DNA of 64,000 bases from Candidatus Phytoplasma tritici (GCF_000495255.1 NZ_AVAO01000003.1:62001-126000); one strand, 5' to 3'. Shown: positions 41,305-50,768, counted from the first letter of the stretch. Numbers and translations: made by a program. The notes: generated by a model not told the origin, from the sequence alone.

Positions 41305-42045
41305 TTATTTATTAAAAGAAGCATCTTTAAGAAAAGTTTTTAATTTATCACTTTGAGGGTTATTAAGGATTTGTTGTGGGGTTCCTTCTTCCAAAATTAT
41401 TCCATCTGTCATAAAAACAATTCTATCAGAAATTTTTTGAGCAAATGCAATTTCATGAGTTACTAAAATAATAGTTATTTTTTCATGAGTTAAATTAGTC
41501 ATAATATCAAGTACTTCTTTAGTTAATTGTGGGTCCAAAGAAGCGGTAGGTTCATCAAATAAAATTATTTCTGGATTCATACATAAGGCTCTTGCAATTG
41601 CAACCCGTTGTTTTTGCCCCCCTGAAAGTGTTTGAATACTTTGAGATGCTACATCTAAAAGCCCTACTTTTTGTAGTTTTTCACGTGCTATTGTTTGTGC
41701 TTCTTCTTTGCTTTTTTGAAATACTTCTGTTAGTGCCAAAGTGCAATTATTCAAGACATTTTTGTGGGCAAATAAATTGAAATGTTGGAAAACCATGCCA
41801 ATTTTTTTTCTTAAATTGTACACATTATATTTTGGATTTAAGATATTTGTTCCTTTAAATAAAATAGTGCCAAAATCAGGTTCTTCCAATAAATTAAGAC
41901 ATCTTAAAAGAGAAGATTTGCCAGCTCCTGAAGGCCCTATTAAAGTAATAATTTCGTTTTGTTTTATTTTTAAATTAATTTCTTTTAAAACAACTTTATT
42001 GTCATATTGTTTTTGGAGATTTGTAATTTCTATTATATTATGCAT
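41305..42045 (-). CDS. Polar amino-acid ABC transporter ATP-binding protein
   Basis: 246 residues. Walker A GPSGAGKSSLLRC, Q-loop VFQHFNLF, signature LSGGQKQRVAIARAL, Walker B ILFDEPTASLDP and switch His in LVTHEIAF. Closely follows the GlnQ/ArtP/HisP pattern. It overlaps the upstream permease by eight bases. Powers import through the two permeases of the operon. Confidence 0.95.
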   Translation of the reverse strand: MHNIIEITNLQKQYDNKVVLKEINLKIKQNEIITLIGPSGAGKSSLLRCLNLLEEPDFGTILFKGTNILNPKYNVYNLRKKIGMVFQHFNLFAHKNVLNNCTLALTEVFQKSKEEAQTIAREKLQKVGLLDVASQSIQTLSGGQKQRVAIARALCMNPEIILFDEPTASLDPQLTKEVLDIMTNLTHEKITIILVTHEIAFAQKISDRIVFMTDGIILEEGTPQQILNNPQSDKLKTFLKDASFNK

Positions 42046-42739
42046 TTTTATTACCTAATTTGGTTTCTAATTTTTTTAAAAAATAAGAAGAGATGAAAAT
42101 TAAAATTATATATATTAAAGATGCGTTGATATAAGGAGTTACATAGTCATAACTTTTTTTGGCTAATTTTTGACTGAAAGTAAAAATATCTACAACTGTA
42201 ATTACATAAAAAACACAAATATCTTTTATATTTAGAATAAATTCATTGATAATTCGTAGTAAAGATTGATGAACTACTTGAGGACATATAACGCGTTTAA
42301 AAGTTTGTTTACGAGTCATTCCTAAAGCTAGGGATGCCTCAATTTGACCAGGGTCAAAAAAAGACATATTTTTAATCATAAATTCTGCTAACATAGCACA
42401 AGAATTAAAAATAAGGATAAATAGTGCGGCTTGAAAAGGAGTTAACCAAGAACAAAAACCTGCTATTTTGGTTCCCCAATACAAAAGCATTGCTTGTAAC
42501 ATCATAGGAACACTTTTAACAAAAAATATATAAAAATATAATAAAATATCTATTGTTTTGTAAAAACATCTCTCATAAAAACTTATCCGTTTCTTTTTTC
42601 TGATTCCTTTAATATAAAGGAGCCATAAAGATAACAAAAAAGCCCCTAATGTTCCTAAAAAAGCAAGGCTTATAGTATTGACGAATGCATTCCAATATGA
42701 GTTTATATTACTTATAAATAAAGTATAGCAGTTTTTCAT
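42038..42739 (-). CDS. Polar amino-acid ABC transporter permease
   Basis: About 233 residues from the ATG at 42739 (MKNCYTLFISNINSYW), which lines up with the N-terminus of the other permease; the frame is open for 42 further codons upstream but they are basic, low-complexity and lack a family match. EAA loop reads EASLALGMTRKQTFKRVICPQ. Its similarity to the permease at 39605 (VKSVPMMLQA, LAEFMIKNMSFFDPGQIE) shows ancient duplication. First gene of a four-gene operon: permease, ATPase, binding protein, permease. Confidence 0.9.
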   Translation of the reverse strand: MKNCYTLFISNINSYWNAFVNTISLAFLGTLGAFLLSLWLLYIKGIRKKKRISFYERCFYKTIDILLYFYIFFVKSVPMMLQAMLLYWGTKIAGFCSWLTPFQAALFILIFNSCAMLAEFMIKNMSFFDPGQIEASLALGMTRKQTFKRVICPQVVHQSLLRIINEFILNIKDICVFYVITVVDIFTFSQKLAKKSYDYVTPYINASLIYIILIFISSYFLKKLETKLGNKNA

Positions 42740-42947
42740 AGGATCGTTCCACAGTTTCTTCCTTTTTTTTGAAATGGTTAATTTAATAGTTATTTTAAAA
42801 TTTATTAATTTTTTTAAAAGAAAAAATATTTCATTTAAATTTTTAATGTCTTTATTATAACACATTATTTGTTTGATAATAGCGTTTTTTTAAATAATTA
42901 TTGTTTTTGATAATTTTTTGAAGTGGAAGAATAATTGATAAAATAAA

Positions 42948-42976
42948 AACCACTTACGATAATGCCGTAAGTGGTT
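42948..42976 (-). terminator. Terminator of the secreted-protein gene
   Basis: Eleven-base perfect stem AACCACTTACG / CGTAAGTGGTT with a seven-base loop; on the minus strand a T-rich run follows. It isolates the ABC operon from the gene upstream. Confidence 0.9.
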
Positions 42977-43010
42977 GTTTTCAATAATTTAATTTATAAT
43001 TTTAATATTT

Positions 43011-43598
43011 TTATGATTCTTGGTACCAAAGTTCCTTAATTGTACTTATTATTGCATCTGGATAAAAACTTTTCATTTCAGATAATAAAAATTTGCAACT
43101 TTGATCTATATTTTGGGATAATGATGAATAAGCTTGTGCAAAAACAATGTTTAATTGAACTTTTAAAGCATCTTTAAAACTATCATTATCAAATGTTTCT
43201 TTTTTGAAATGATCAACTTCTACGTCTTCCCAACAATCAACACCTAAAATATTATCACAAAGGCAGTCCATAAATGCATTAATATATTTTTTACTGTCTG
43301 GATTTGCATTTTTTAAAGATAATTTCAAATCATAAATAATTTTAGAAGTAGCTAAATTAGTTTTAGTTGTGAAAGAATTTGTTATATTTTGTAAAATATT
43401 TAAAGGTTCTTGTATATCTCTTAATTTTTGTTCTTGTAGTTGTGATGATTCAGATACAGGAGTTGTTTTTTCTTTTAGATCTTTTTTGTCATCTGCAAAA
43501 GCACTTGGAATAAATGCTGATAAGAAATATGAAATAAACACAAATGTAATTACTATCAAGAAAATTAAATAATTGTTTTTAACTATTTTTTTTAACAA
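43011..43598 (-). CDS. Putative secreted protein (effector candidate)
   Basis: 195 residues from a TTG start, which a perfect AGGAGG about eight bases upstream makes convincing. Signal peptide about 1-35 with cut near PSAFADD. The mature ~160 residues are acidic and helical, with four Cys, three of them clustered in CLCDNILGVDC. No membrane segment follows the signal, so it should be released. No SVM-type signal. Monocistronic with its own terminator. No family recognised; size and layout fit phytoplasma secreted effectors. Confidence 0.7.
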   Translation of the reverse strand: MLKKIVKNNYLIFLIVITFVFISYFLSAFIPSAFADDKKDLKEKTTPVSESSQLQEQKLRDIQEPLNILQNITNSFTTKTNLATSKIIYDLKLSLKNANPDSKKYINAFMDCLCDNILGVDCWEDVEVDHFKKETFDNDSFKDALKVQLNIVFAQAYSSLSQNIDQSCKFLLSEMKSFYPDAIISTIKELWYQES

Positions 43599-43961
43599 TT
43601 ATAAAACCTCCTAATTAAAATATACAAACTTAAAGTAACTATCATCCTGTAATATTATTATATCATAATTTAAATGTTTTGTATCTAAAAAACCGTTTTA
43701 AAAGTATCTGAATTAATTATTTTTTTAATTTAAGTAATTTTAATTGATATTTAGTTTATTAAAATGGAATAAAATGCAGTTTAACTTTAATTTATGTTAT
43801 AATTATAATGAGAATAAATACATTTTTTGATTATTATATAAAGATAAATTTAAAAATTTATTTATTTTCTATTTTGTATTTGCCTTTTTAATTTTTAAAA
43901 TTTTATTTCAATGTTAAGTTGTAAATAAAATCATATAAAGAAAGCAGGTGATATATAAATT

Positions 43962-44174
43962 GTGGTAAAACTAAAAAAAAATAAAGCAAAACTGTTAATA
44001 TTTGCTGGATTTTGGGCTATTTTACTATTTTTAAATCACAATTATTTAGTTTTTGCTGACCAAGATGATGATATTGAAAACATGATAACTCTAATTGAAA
44101 CCAAAGAGAATCAAACAGAAGAAATAAAAACACAATGTCAAGATTTATTGCAAAAGGGCGAGAAAGATGCCTAA
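43962..44174 (+). CDS. 5' part of a surface-protein gene interrupted by an intron relic
   Basis: 70 residues from GTG (AGGTG about 12 bases upstream). Signal peptide to about residue 33 (NYLVFADQDDD), then an acidic helix (IENMITLIETKENQTEEIK). The open frame runs into the intron-like segment and stops. The 3' part at 44852-45547 continues with the same kind of helical sequence and supplies a C-terminal anchor, so both are very likely one original gene. Confidence 0.6.
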   Translation: MVKLKKNKAKLLIFAGFWAILLFLNHNYLVFADQDDDIENMITLIETKENQTEEIKTQCQDLLQKGEKDA

Positions 44175-44860
44175 TTTCTTAGTAAATTAACCACTTACAA
44201 CTGCAATTAGTAATGCAGTACAACATATTTTTGGTTTATTTTGCGAAAGCAAGATAGATTATAGCAGAAAATAAAAGCAAAAAAGCAAGAAACTGTTTAT
44301 TGTTTGGATTTGCGAGTTGAAAATAGTCATGGAAAAGCTTTGCAATAAGCCTAAGAGAAAAAAACGGGCAGTAGCTATAAGGCAAAACAGTTGATATCTT
44401 ATATTTTAGGGCATTTTATATATTTTTTGCGTATATAAAATTTACTAACACTTATTGATTTAAGTGGTAAGCAAAAAATTGCTAAACCTAAAACCTACCA
44501 TCTACCACATAAATTTTTTATTTTTGCATATCAATTGTGGTTATCTCTCCTAAAACTATTAAGGTAAGAAATTAGAGTAACTTCTATCTTCCTAAAAGTC
44601 ATTTGATAAAAGTATAAAAACATCTAAAATAAACTTTAGTGTTTTAGGCTCAAGGAAAAAGCAGAATCGTATTAGTCGTAAGAAATTCAAAGCTTAGCTG
44701 GAATGCAAAAGTGGACTGACTTACCAAGGAATTTGGGAAAACCAAATACAAGGCGAAAGAAGAAATATATTTTATATAAACGCTGTATGCTTGGAAACTT
44801 GCTTGTACGGTGTTGTGCGAGGCTCAAAAAAACCTAATTATTAATCAATAATTAAGGCGT
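44156..44860 (+). mobile_element. Group II intron relic
   Basis: Near the 3' side, 44780-44812 resembles domain V (CGCTGTATGC ... GAAA ... TGTACGGTG; family GCCGTATGC-GAAA-GCATGTACGGTT), followed by GTTGTGCGAGG and a domain VI-like hairpin CCTAATTATT / AATAATT-A-AGG with one bulged A near 44854. The possible 5' end GGGCGAG at 44156 differs by one base from GUGYG. The interior has no readable reverse-transcriptase frame, so any intron protein is lost. It separates two halves of a surface-protein gene. Confidence 0.55.
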
Positions 44861-45547
44861 TTTGTTTCTATCGCGATAATTACAGAAATCGAAACTGAAA
44901 TTAATCAATTAGTAGTTAATGAACAAATAAAAATTAAAGAATGTTTAAACGATCCCATTTTTGAAAATATTTTAGAAACAATTAAAGAAGATAAAAACAA
45001 AGCATCACCAAAAGCAATTGGTTATTTACAACAAATATATGAATTAGTAAAAAAAATAAATACAGATATAATTAGTATTTTAGTAGCTGTAGAAACATTA
45101 AAAAATGAAACAGAAACATTAAAATTTAACGAAACAATGTTAAAATACAATATAATTGTAGATAAATTCAATAATTTTGAAACGTATAAAAGTCAATTTG
45201 TTGACTTTTTGAGTGAAATATTATCTGATAGCCCTCATGCAAAAATTTTAAAAGAATTGCCTATTTTAGAAGAAAAAATGCAATTAGGGTTAGATCGATT
45301 TGGAGGAAGTATAAAATTAAAAGAAAGACAAAATAATATGGATGAAATAATAGCCAATTTTACTTATTTAAAAGATCAAAATTCTCAAACTCCTTCAGGT
45401 GGTTATAGTTCTTCCACCGATACTTCTCAAAATAATAATTCTAACGCAACCAATAGTTTTTTATTTTTTTTCTTTGTAATATTTATTTTATTATTTGTTT
45501 TTTTGATATTGTATTTTATTTTTCAAAATTTTGCAAACACAAAATAA
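44852..45547 (+). CDS. 3' part of the interrupted surface-protein gene
   Basis: Open from 44852; a methionine start exists only at 45137. It encodes a long helical domain (ITEIETEINQLVVNEQIKIK and on), a Ser/Asn-rich linker with GGYSSSTDTSQNNN and a C-terminal membrane helix of Phe/Leu/Ile with a short NTK tail. This is the anchored end of the immunodominant-type layout; the signal peptide lies at 43962-44174 across the intron relic. If the intron can no longer splice, the segment from 45137 would be made without a signal, or not at all. Confidence 0.6.
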   Translation, partial: LRRFVSIAIITEIETEINQLVVNEQIKIKECLNDPIFENILETIKEDKNKASPKAIGYLQQIYELVKKINTDIISILVAVETLKNETETLKFNETMLKYNIIVDKFNNFETYKSQFVDFLSEILSDSPHAKILKELPILEEKMQLGLDRFGGSIKLKERQNNMDEIIANFTYLKDQNSQTPSGGYSSSTDTSQNNNSNATNSFLFFFFVIFILLFVFLILYFIFQNFANTK

Positions 45548-45631
45548 CAACTAGATTTTTTTAAAATTATAAATATTATTTTTATTAAAATCAAAACAAA
45601 ATTTTCAAAAACTAAATATTTACAACAATAT

Positions 45632-45662
45632 AAAGACCAACTTCAAAGTTGGTCTTTTTTTA
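45632..45662. terminator. Rho-independent terminator
   Basis: Eleven-base stem AAGACCAACTT / AAGTTGGTCTT with a two-base turn and a T run. It serves the plus-strand gene; the minus-strand DUF2963-like gene ends about 30 bases further on. Confidence 0.9.
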
Positions 45663-45692
45663 TTTTTGGTTTTTGCAAGGGTCAAAACTAGT

Positions 45693-46397
45693 TTAGTATT
45701 TTGTAACAATATAATGGATTGTTTCTGAAATTTCTTCTTTTTCGTTGTATTTATCTATGTAATCAATGTCAACGCCGTTTTTTAGATAATAAGTATGAGA
45801 AATTTTTTTTCCAGTTTGAAGGCTATATTTGGCTTCGTTGTCTATTTTGTTATTGTCTTGGTAATAAATTATTTTTTTTATTTTTTGAGTATTATGATCA
45901 AGATATATGACACAAAATAAAGTTCCTTGTTGTGTAAAGTGTTTTATTTGGAGGCATTTTTTAGTTTGGGGGTGATATTTTTCAATGAAATTAATAGTTT
46001 TTTGATCGGGGTAAAAAGTAGTTTTTTTGATTAAATTGTTTGTTATTGAATCGTATATATTTATTATTTGGGTATTTTCATTTGATTTTATAAAAATTAA
46101 ATTATTTTTATTATTATTTGGAGTTAATTTATTTTGATTAACTATTTTATTATTATTTGCTTTATTTTCTGGGATAATGGGATTTAGCAGTTTTGTTAAT
46201 TCTTTTTTTTGATTAAATATTTTATCTTTTTGTTCTTTATTATATAAAATAAAACCACTTAAAAATATTATAATAACTATTAAAATAAGGCAAAATATGT
46301 GAGTTAATTGCCATTTATTCTTTTTTTGTTTGTATTTATGTTCTTTGGTTGTTTTTGTGTCTTTTTGTTCTTTTGTTTCTTTTTTTACGAATTTCAT
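45693..46397 (-). CDS. DUF2963-like membrane-anchored repeat protein, divergent
   Basis: 234 residues. Lys-rich N-terminus, one membrane helix (about residues 32-51, FCLILIVIIIFLSGFILY), a long Asn/Lys linker, then repeats such as TFYPDQKTINFIEKYHPQTKK and YYLKNGVDIDYIDKYNEKEE. The spacing of aromatic pair, KNG/D, and (E/D)KY matches the DUF2963-type repeat of the proteins at 30069, 30695 and 33678, but sequence is far more divergent, so this is an older member. The ribosome site is weak. Function unknown. Confidence 0.7.
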   Translation of the reverse strand: MKFVKKETKEQKDTKTTKEHKYKQKKNKWQLTHIFCLILIVIIIFLSGFILYNKEQKDKIFNQKKELTKLLNPIIPENKANNNKIVNQNKLTPNNNKNNLIFIKSNENTQIINIYDSITNNLIKKTTFYPDQKTINFIEKYHPQTKKCLQIKHFTQQGTLFCVIYLDHNTQKIKKIIYYQDNNKIDNEAKYSLQTGKKISHTYYLKNGVDIDYIDKYNEKEEISETIHYIVTKY

Positions 46398-46869
46398 AAA
46401 ATTACTTTTCTTTTTTTGTGTTATTTTTCCCCAAACTCATTTATGCTACAACTTATTTATAAAATTATAAATTATAAAATTATAAATTATAAAATTATAA
46501 ATTATAAAATTATAAATTATAAAATTGCTAAATTTTAAAATCAAAAGCACAAATCATAGATCACAAATAAGTAACCTTATTATACAACATATATTGTTAT
46601 TTGCATCAATATTTTTAAAATTACTCAATATTTTAATATTTTAACAATTTTTATTTGTAAATTGATTGAAAAAATACAAATATTTAAGATAAATAAGCAT
46701 ATTTGTTGTTTTTTTGATGTTAAATTATATTTAATTAACAATTTTTTTCTTATTTTTCTTATTTGTTAAAAATTAGATATTAAAAATATCATTTGTAATT
46801 GTATATTTATAAGTAATTTTACAATTATAATTAATATTTCCAAATTGTTAAGTTATTAATACTTAATAT
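46398..46869. other. AT-rich intergenic region with a minisatellite
   Basis: About 470 bases without a gene. Apart from the 15-base tandem repeat listed next I see only AT-rich sequence. Confidence 0.6.
46458..46526. repeat. 15-base tandem repeat, about 4.6 copies
   Basis: Unit of the type AAAATTATAAATTAT repeated with almost no change, just upstream of the minus-strand DUF2963-like gene. Copy-number change could alter promoter spacing. Not CRISPR: no spacers. Confidence 0.9.
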
Positions 46870-47100
46870 AATTTTTTGATCTTTTATCAGGAAGAAAATT
46901 AGAAAACTTAATTAATAATGCTGCTAATAAAACAGGTTTTCATATGAATTCCGAAATTTTAATTTTTGATTTAGAAGAAGCCTTTATCGAATATTTTGGT
47001 AATAAACAAGAATATTTAACTAATAATAATTTAATCCAAAAAGCTAAAGAGTCATATGAAAAAAAGAGGCATATGAAAAGATAGATGAAGATTTACAAAA
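46870..47100 (+). pseudogene. ftsH AAA+ domain fragment
   Basis: LLSGRKLENLINNAANKTGF, then EILIFDLEEAFIEYFG, parallels the second half of the FtsH ATPase domain (GFSGADLxNLxNEAAL ... IxxxDxEEAxD). A polar tail with KAKESYEKKRHMKR follows before stops. The catalytic Walker motifs and the peptidase part are missing. Another piece of ftsH lies at 7540-7915, and a separate M41 domain at 48470-49129. Confidence 0.65.
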
Positions 47101-47289
47101 TTAATAAATAAATAATCATTCAGGAACATGAGGACAATTCATTTCTGAAAGTGTGCAATAACAAAAATAATTTATTAAAACAAATTATTGTTTTTAAAAT
47201 CAATTATTATGGTATAATATTTATAATTTATACTTTAACATAACTTGAAGAAAATATTAAAATGATGTTAATTTGATATAGATAATTAA

Positions 47290-48400
47290 CCTCATTGCCA
47301 AAAAAACTATTATTAAAAATACTAATTATATTATCTTTTATAAGTATTTATTTTTTCCTTTTTCTTTTGCATTAATATTTTTAAAAATAAGTATTAGTTG
47401 TTATGTCTTTGCCGATGAAGTTTCAAATTATTTAAATCCTTCAAGTCTTCCAAATCCTCAAAACCAACCAACTCCACGAAATTTAGAACAACTTCCTCAA
47501 AGACAACTTCCAAACCCTAACCCAAACGAATCCTCCCAACCAAACACAAATCAACCAAAAGAACAACAAGAATTGCCATATGAACCACCACAATAAAATG
47601 AAATTTTTAAAAGAAATAAATAAATCCAAAAACAACAAGCCAAACAAAGGAGAAACTTGGGAGAAAAAGAAACTAGACAACAATACGAAAAATTATATGA
47701 TTATTTTTATGATAAAGATACTTTTACCAAATATTTGAACCAAACACAAACACAAACCAAACCAAATCCTATTTTTGAAAAAAATTTATATCTTAGTGGA
47801 GCTAATCAAGCATCTAATTTAGAAAGTTTCTTAAATCAATATTTTAATTATCTTATTGCAGTTTTAATAACTAAATATGTTTTGGAAGAATACAATATCC
47901 AAAAAGTAAATTCCAAACCTCAAGATCCAACTTACCAAACAGAAAAAGATATTTTACAATTAAAATAATCAAAATAAAGAATCAATAACCCAAAATCAAA
48001 GAAAACAACAAGATATGGAACGTTTGTGATTACAGCATAACAAAAAATTAGTTCAACAAAAACGACAAGCCAAACAAAACGAAATAATAAATTCAATACA
48101 ACAAACAAAAGAAACAAAAGAAACATTTACAGAACCTTTTTTAGAACTCAAAGGACAAGAATTTCCTCCAGTTTTCAATAATACTGAATTATATACTAAT
48201 CTAGAACACACTTTAGCATCTTATGAAAGAAGGTCATCTAAACGAACTAAACAATCAACTATAGAAAGACTAAAACAAAGTTTAAAAAGAAATAATTCAA
48301 ACATATGAAACTAAATTATTAAATTTATTGTGAACAATTTATTTTGAATCACTTCAAGCACATGATAAAATTTCTAATTGGGTTAATAATTTTGTTTAAA
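47290..48400 (+). pseudogene. Decayed large secreted Gln/Asn-rich protein
   Basis: A signal-like segment (YLFFPFSFALIFLKISIS then CYVFADE) leads into a Pro/Asn/Gln-rich region (NPSSLPNPQNQPTPRNLEQ and repeats of PNPNE). Two TAA codons near 47595 and 47622 interrupt it; 47657-47968 is open (KETRQQYEKLYDYFYD and on) and another frame carries GQEFPPVFNNTELYTNLE to about 48290. Two copies of a QQAKQ-R-N motif are about 420 bases apart. All parts appear to be one exported protein of roughly 350 residues, now dead. Confidence 0.55.
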
Positions 48401-48469
48401 ATGTTGAACACACAGAATAAACCAGAAAACAAATAAATTATTTGTGGAATTTGAGGATAGATTATCGTT

Positions 48470-49129
48470 ATGAACAAAACTAATGATTATCAAAAATTAG
48501 ATAATAATTTTTCAAATCAATTAATCCATATTTTGCTTTGGGGCTTAATTGGCATTAATGTTTTATTTATAACTGTTATTTATCTTGGTAATCACACCAA
48601 AATTAAAAACTTTTTGAAATATGATCCATGGGATTATTTTTTAAAAGAAAAACAATTAGAAGAAGAAATAACAAGTTATCATGAAGCAGGACATACTCTT
48701 ATAGCTCTTTTATATCCTGAAAATTTTCAAGTTCCTTATGTTACAATTAAACCTACTCAAAGAACTTTGGGACATACTTCTTGCAAAGTTTTAAAATCTG
48801 ATCCCAAAATAGAAACACTCCTTAATTTTGGAGGAACTGCTGCTGAAAATATTTTAGCAAAAAACCATCAAATGAAACGTTTACAAGTAGGAAAAGGATC
48901 TGGTTCTGACCATAATAGTGCTAAACATAACTTAAATAAATTTTCTCCTTATCCTCAAAAAGATTTTAATACCTTTTTACAAAAAACAGAACATTTATTA
49001 CAAAATAATAAAAATGTCTTAGATGAAATAGCGCGTAAATTATTAATTAAAAAAACTTTATCTCAAAAAGATTTAGATGAAATTACTAAAAAATATTCTT
49101 TAAAAAAGGTTACAATATACAATAAATAA
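48470..49129 (+). CDS. Stand-alone membrane M41 (FtsH-type) metallopeptidase without AAA+ domain
   Basis: 219 residues, intact. N-terminal helix about residues 20-42 (HILLWGLIGINVLFITVIYL), then directly an M41 domain: zinc motif SYHEAGHTLIALL near residue 70, VTIKPTQRTLGHTS (family VTIxPRGxALGxT), LNFGGTAAENIL (family LGGRAAEEL), and GSGSDHNSAK where family GASNDL provides the third zinc ligand. Both zinc-binding parts are preserved, so it may be an active protease. No ATPase domain is encoded; the nearest upstream sequence is a different broken gene. It may act on unfolded or membrane substrates, or regulate full-length FtsH. Confidence 0.8.
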   Translation: MNKTNDYQKLDNNFSNQLIHILLWGLIGINVLFITVIYLGNHTKIKNFLKYDPWDYFLKEKQLEEEITSYHEAGHTLIALLYPENFQVPYVTIKPTQRTLGHTSCKVLKSDPKIETLLNFGGTAAENILAKNHQMKRLQVGKGSGSDHNSAKHNLNKFSPYPQKDFNTFLQKTEHLLQNNKNVLDEIARKLLIKKTLSQKDLDEITKKYSLKKVTIYNK

Positions 49130-49186
49130 GATTTATAATTTTATAATAATAAAATGTTTGAAATAATAAAATGTTTGAAATAATAA

Positions 49187-49217
49187 AAAGCCCTTTTGTT
49201 GAAGGGATTTCTTTTTT
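49187..49217 (+). terminator. Terminator after the M41 peptidase gene
   Basis: AAAGCCCTT / AAGGGATTT stem with a six-base loop and a T run. Just upstream a 17-base unit (AATAATAAAATGTTTGA) is repeated twice in tandem at about 49145-49178. Confidence 0.8.
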
Positions 49218-49837
49218 GAGTTATTATATAATATTTTCGCATTTTTTACAACTAATATAAAAGTAAATATCTTTATAAATAATCAAGTATTTTTAGTGGC
49301 TAAAATTATCAAATTAATAAAAATTGCCTTTTTCAAATTACAAAAAACAACAATAAAAATAAAAAAAGTTAGCAAAAAATAACATAATATTAAAAAAAAT
49401 GCTAAAATAAAATAGTAAGTATATTTTTTTTTATTTTTGTCATCTTTTATTTTGGTTTTTAAAGCTCCATTTCATTAAGCTTTTAATTTAAAAGTTTGCT
49501 TTAAAAATAAAAAAATTAAAGCCATAAATTGAGCTATTAAACAAATACAAAAATAAAAGTTATCCTAAAAAATATTGGGAGGAAAAATATTAGCGAAAAA
49601 TTAGCCATTAATTAAACAACTATTTATAATAAATCAAATAATAATTGTAAATATTTTACAAAAAATTTATTATTTGCACTTTCATTTATCTGCTATCTAT
49701 GCTATCTACACTTTTTAATAATTTTACCAAAAATATTTATTCTTTAATTCAAAAATAACTTTTTGACAATATTAAAATAAAAAAACTAAAATTAAAAAAA
49801 TAAATTAAAAAAGAAAGAATGGAAAAAGGTTTTTTAA
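49218..49837. other. AT-rich intergenic region with a possible minus-strand relic
   Basis: About 620 bases. On the minus strand 49290-49560 codes broken hydrophobic sequence (LAFFLILCYFLLTFFIFIVV, ALIFLFLKQTFKLKA), probably a dead membrane protein. Nothing else is seen except the AT-rich leader of the nudix gene. Confidence 0.4.
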
Positions 49838-50347
49838 ATGAGCAACTATATTAACAAATTGCGCCAAAAAATTGGAAAAGACCCTTTATTTTCTCCTGGG
49901 GCTTCCGTTATTGTTTATGAAAATAATAAATATTTATTGCAATTCCGCAAAGATTTTAATGTTTGGGGACTTCATGGTGGAGCAATGGAATTAGGAGAAA
50001 GTGGAGTTGATGTTTGCGTAAGAGAACTAGAAGAAGAAACAGGCCTTAAAGCTTTAGAAATTCACCCCTTTCGTACCTATTGTGGAAAACATTTTGTTAT
50101 CAATTATCCTAACGGAGATGTTGTCTATCCAGTTGTTATGGCTTTTTTAGTAACCAAAACACAAGGAAAATTAATCCCACAAGATGATGAAGTTGCTGAA
50201 CTAAAATGGTTTGATGAGGCCTCTTTGCCGATGGATGCTATGATGGAAATTGACAAAACTTTTTTAAAAGATTTTTTACAACACAAAAACCAAAACCAAC
50301 CTCAAACATACAAAACCAAATTTTGTCAGGCAAAATGTCTTTGCTAA
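49838..50347 (+). CDS. Nudix hydrolase
   Basis: 169 residues. A complete Nudix box starts at about residue 47: GGAMELGESGVDVCVRELEE followed by ETGL (consensus Gx5Ex7REUxEExGU). The N-terminal PGASVIVYENNKYLLQFR and the box arrangement fit MutT-like or ADP-ribose/NTP pyrophosphatases. Such enzymes cleave nucleoside diphosphates linked to another group; the substrate cannot be told. C-terminal 20 residues are Gln/Asn-rich and look non-conserved. Confidence 0.9.
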   Translation: MSNYINKLRQKIGKDPLFSPGASVIVYENNKYLLQFRKDFNVWGLHGGAMELGESGVDVCVRELEEETGLKALEIHPFRTYCGKHFVINYPNGDVVYPVVMAFLVTKTQGKLIPQDDEVAELKWFDEASLPMDAMMEIDKTFLKDFLQHKNQNQPQTYKTKFCQAKCLC

Positions 50348-50768
50348 GAAAAAAAATAAAACACATTCCAAATTATTTAAAAATTATCTAGGTCGCATTT
50401 ATTGTTCAAATTTGTAAAGCAATTTTTAAAATCATAAAATAAATTTTTTAACTAAAAAAACTATCTAATGGCGGTAGTCTTTTTTTCATTTTCCCCTTGC
50501 ACACTTTTTGCTTTTTCAAACACTATCACCAAATCCACAAATAAAGCCACAAACAGCAAAAATAATTAAATGATGTTCAAAAACTACTAAATATATGTTA
50601 AAATTAAATAATAATTGGATTATAAATAAGGGTTTTTGCTACCCAAAATATCACCCCCAATTATTTTCATTTTTTAATATTGAATCAAAGTAATAATTAT
50701 GAAATACGAATTAACAATCCAAAAATTACAAATTCAAAAACTAAAAAATATAAAGGATTAAAACGATT
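50348..50768. other. Intergenic region with a terminator-like hairpin
   Basis: About 420 bases. A hairpin at about 50458-50487 (ACTATC / GGTAGT) followed by seven T probably ends the nudix transcript. The rest is the AT-rich leader of secA. Confidence 0.6.

Noticed and set aside
44175-44780. Reverse transcriptase/maturase gene within the intron relic.
   Set aside because: No YADD-type or other RT motif could be read in any plus-strand frame.
46458-46526. Possible CRISPR array.
   Set aside because: Repeats are contiguous with no spacers and no cas gene is near.
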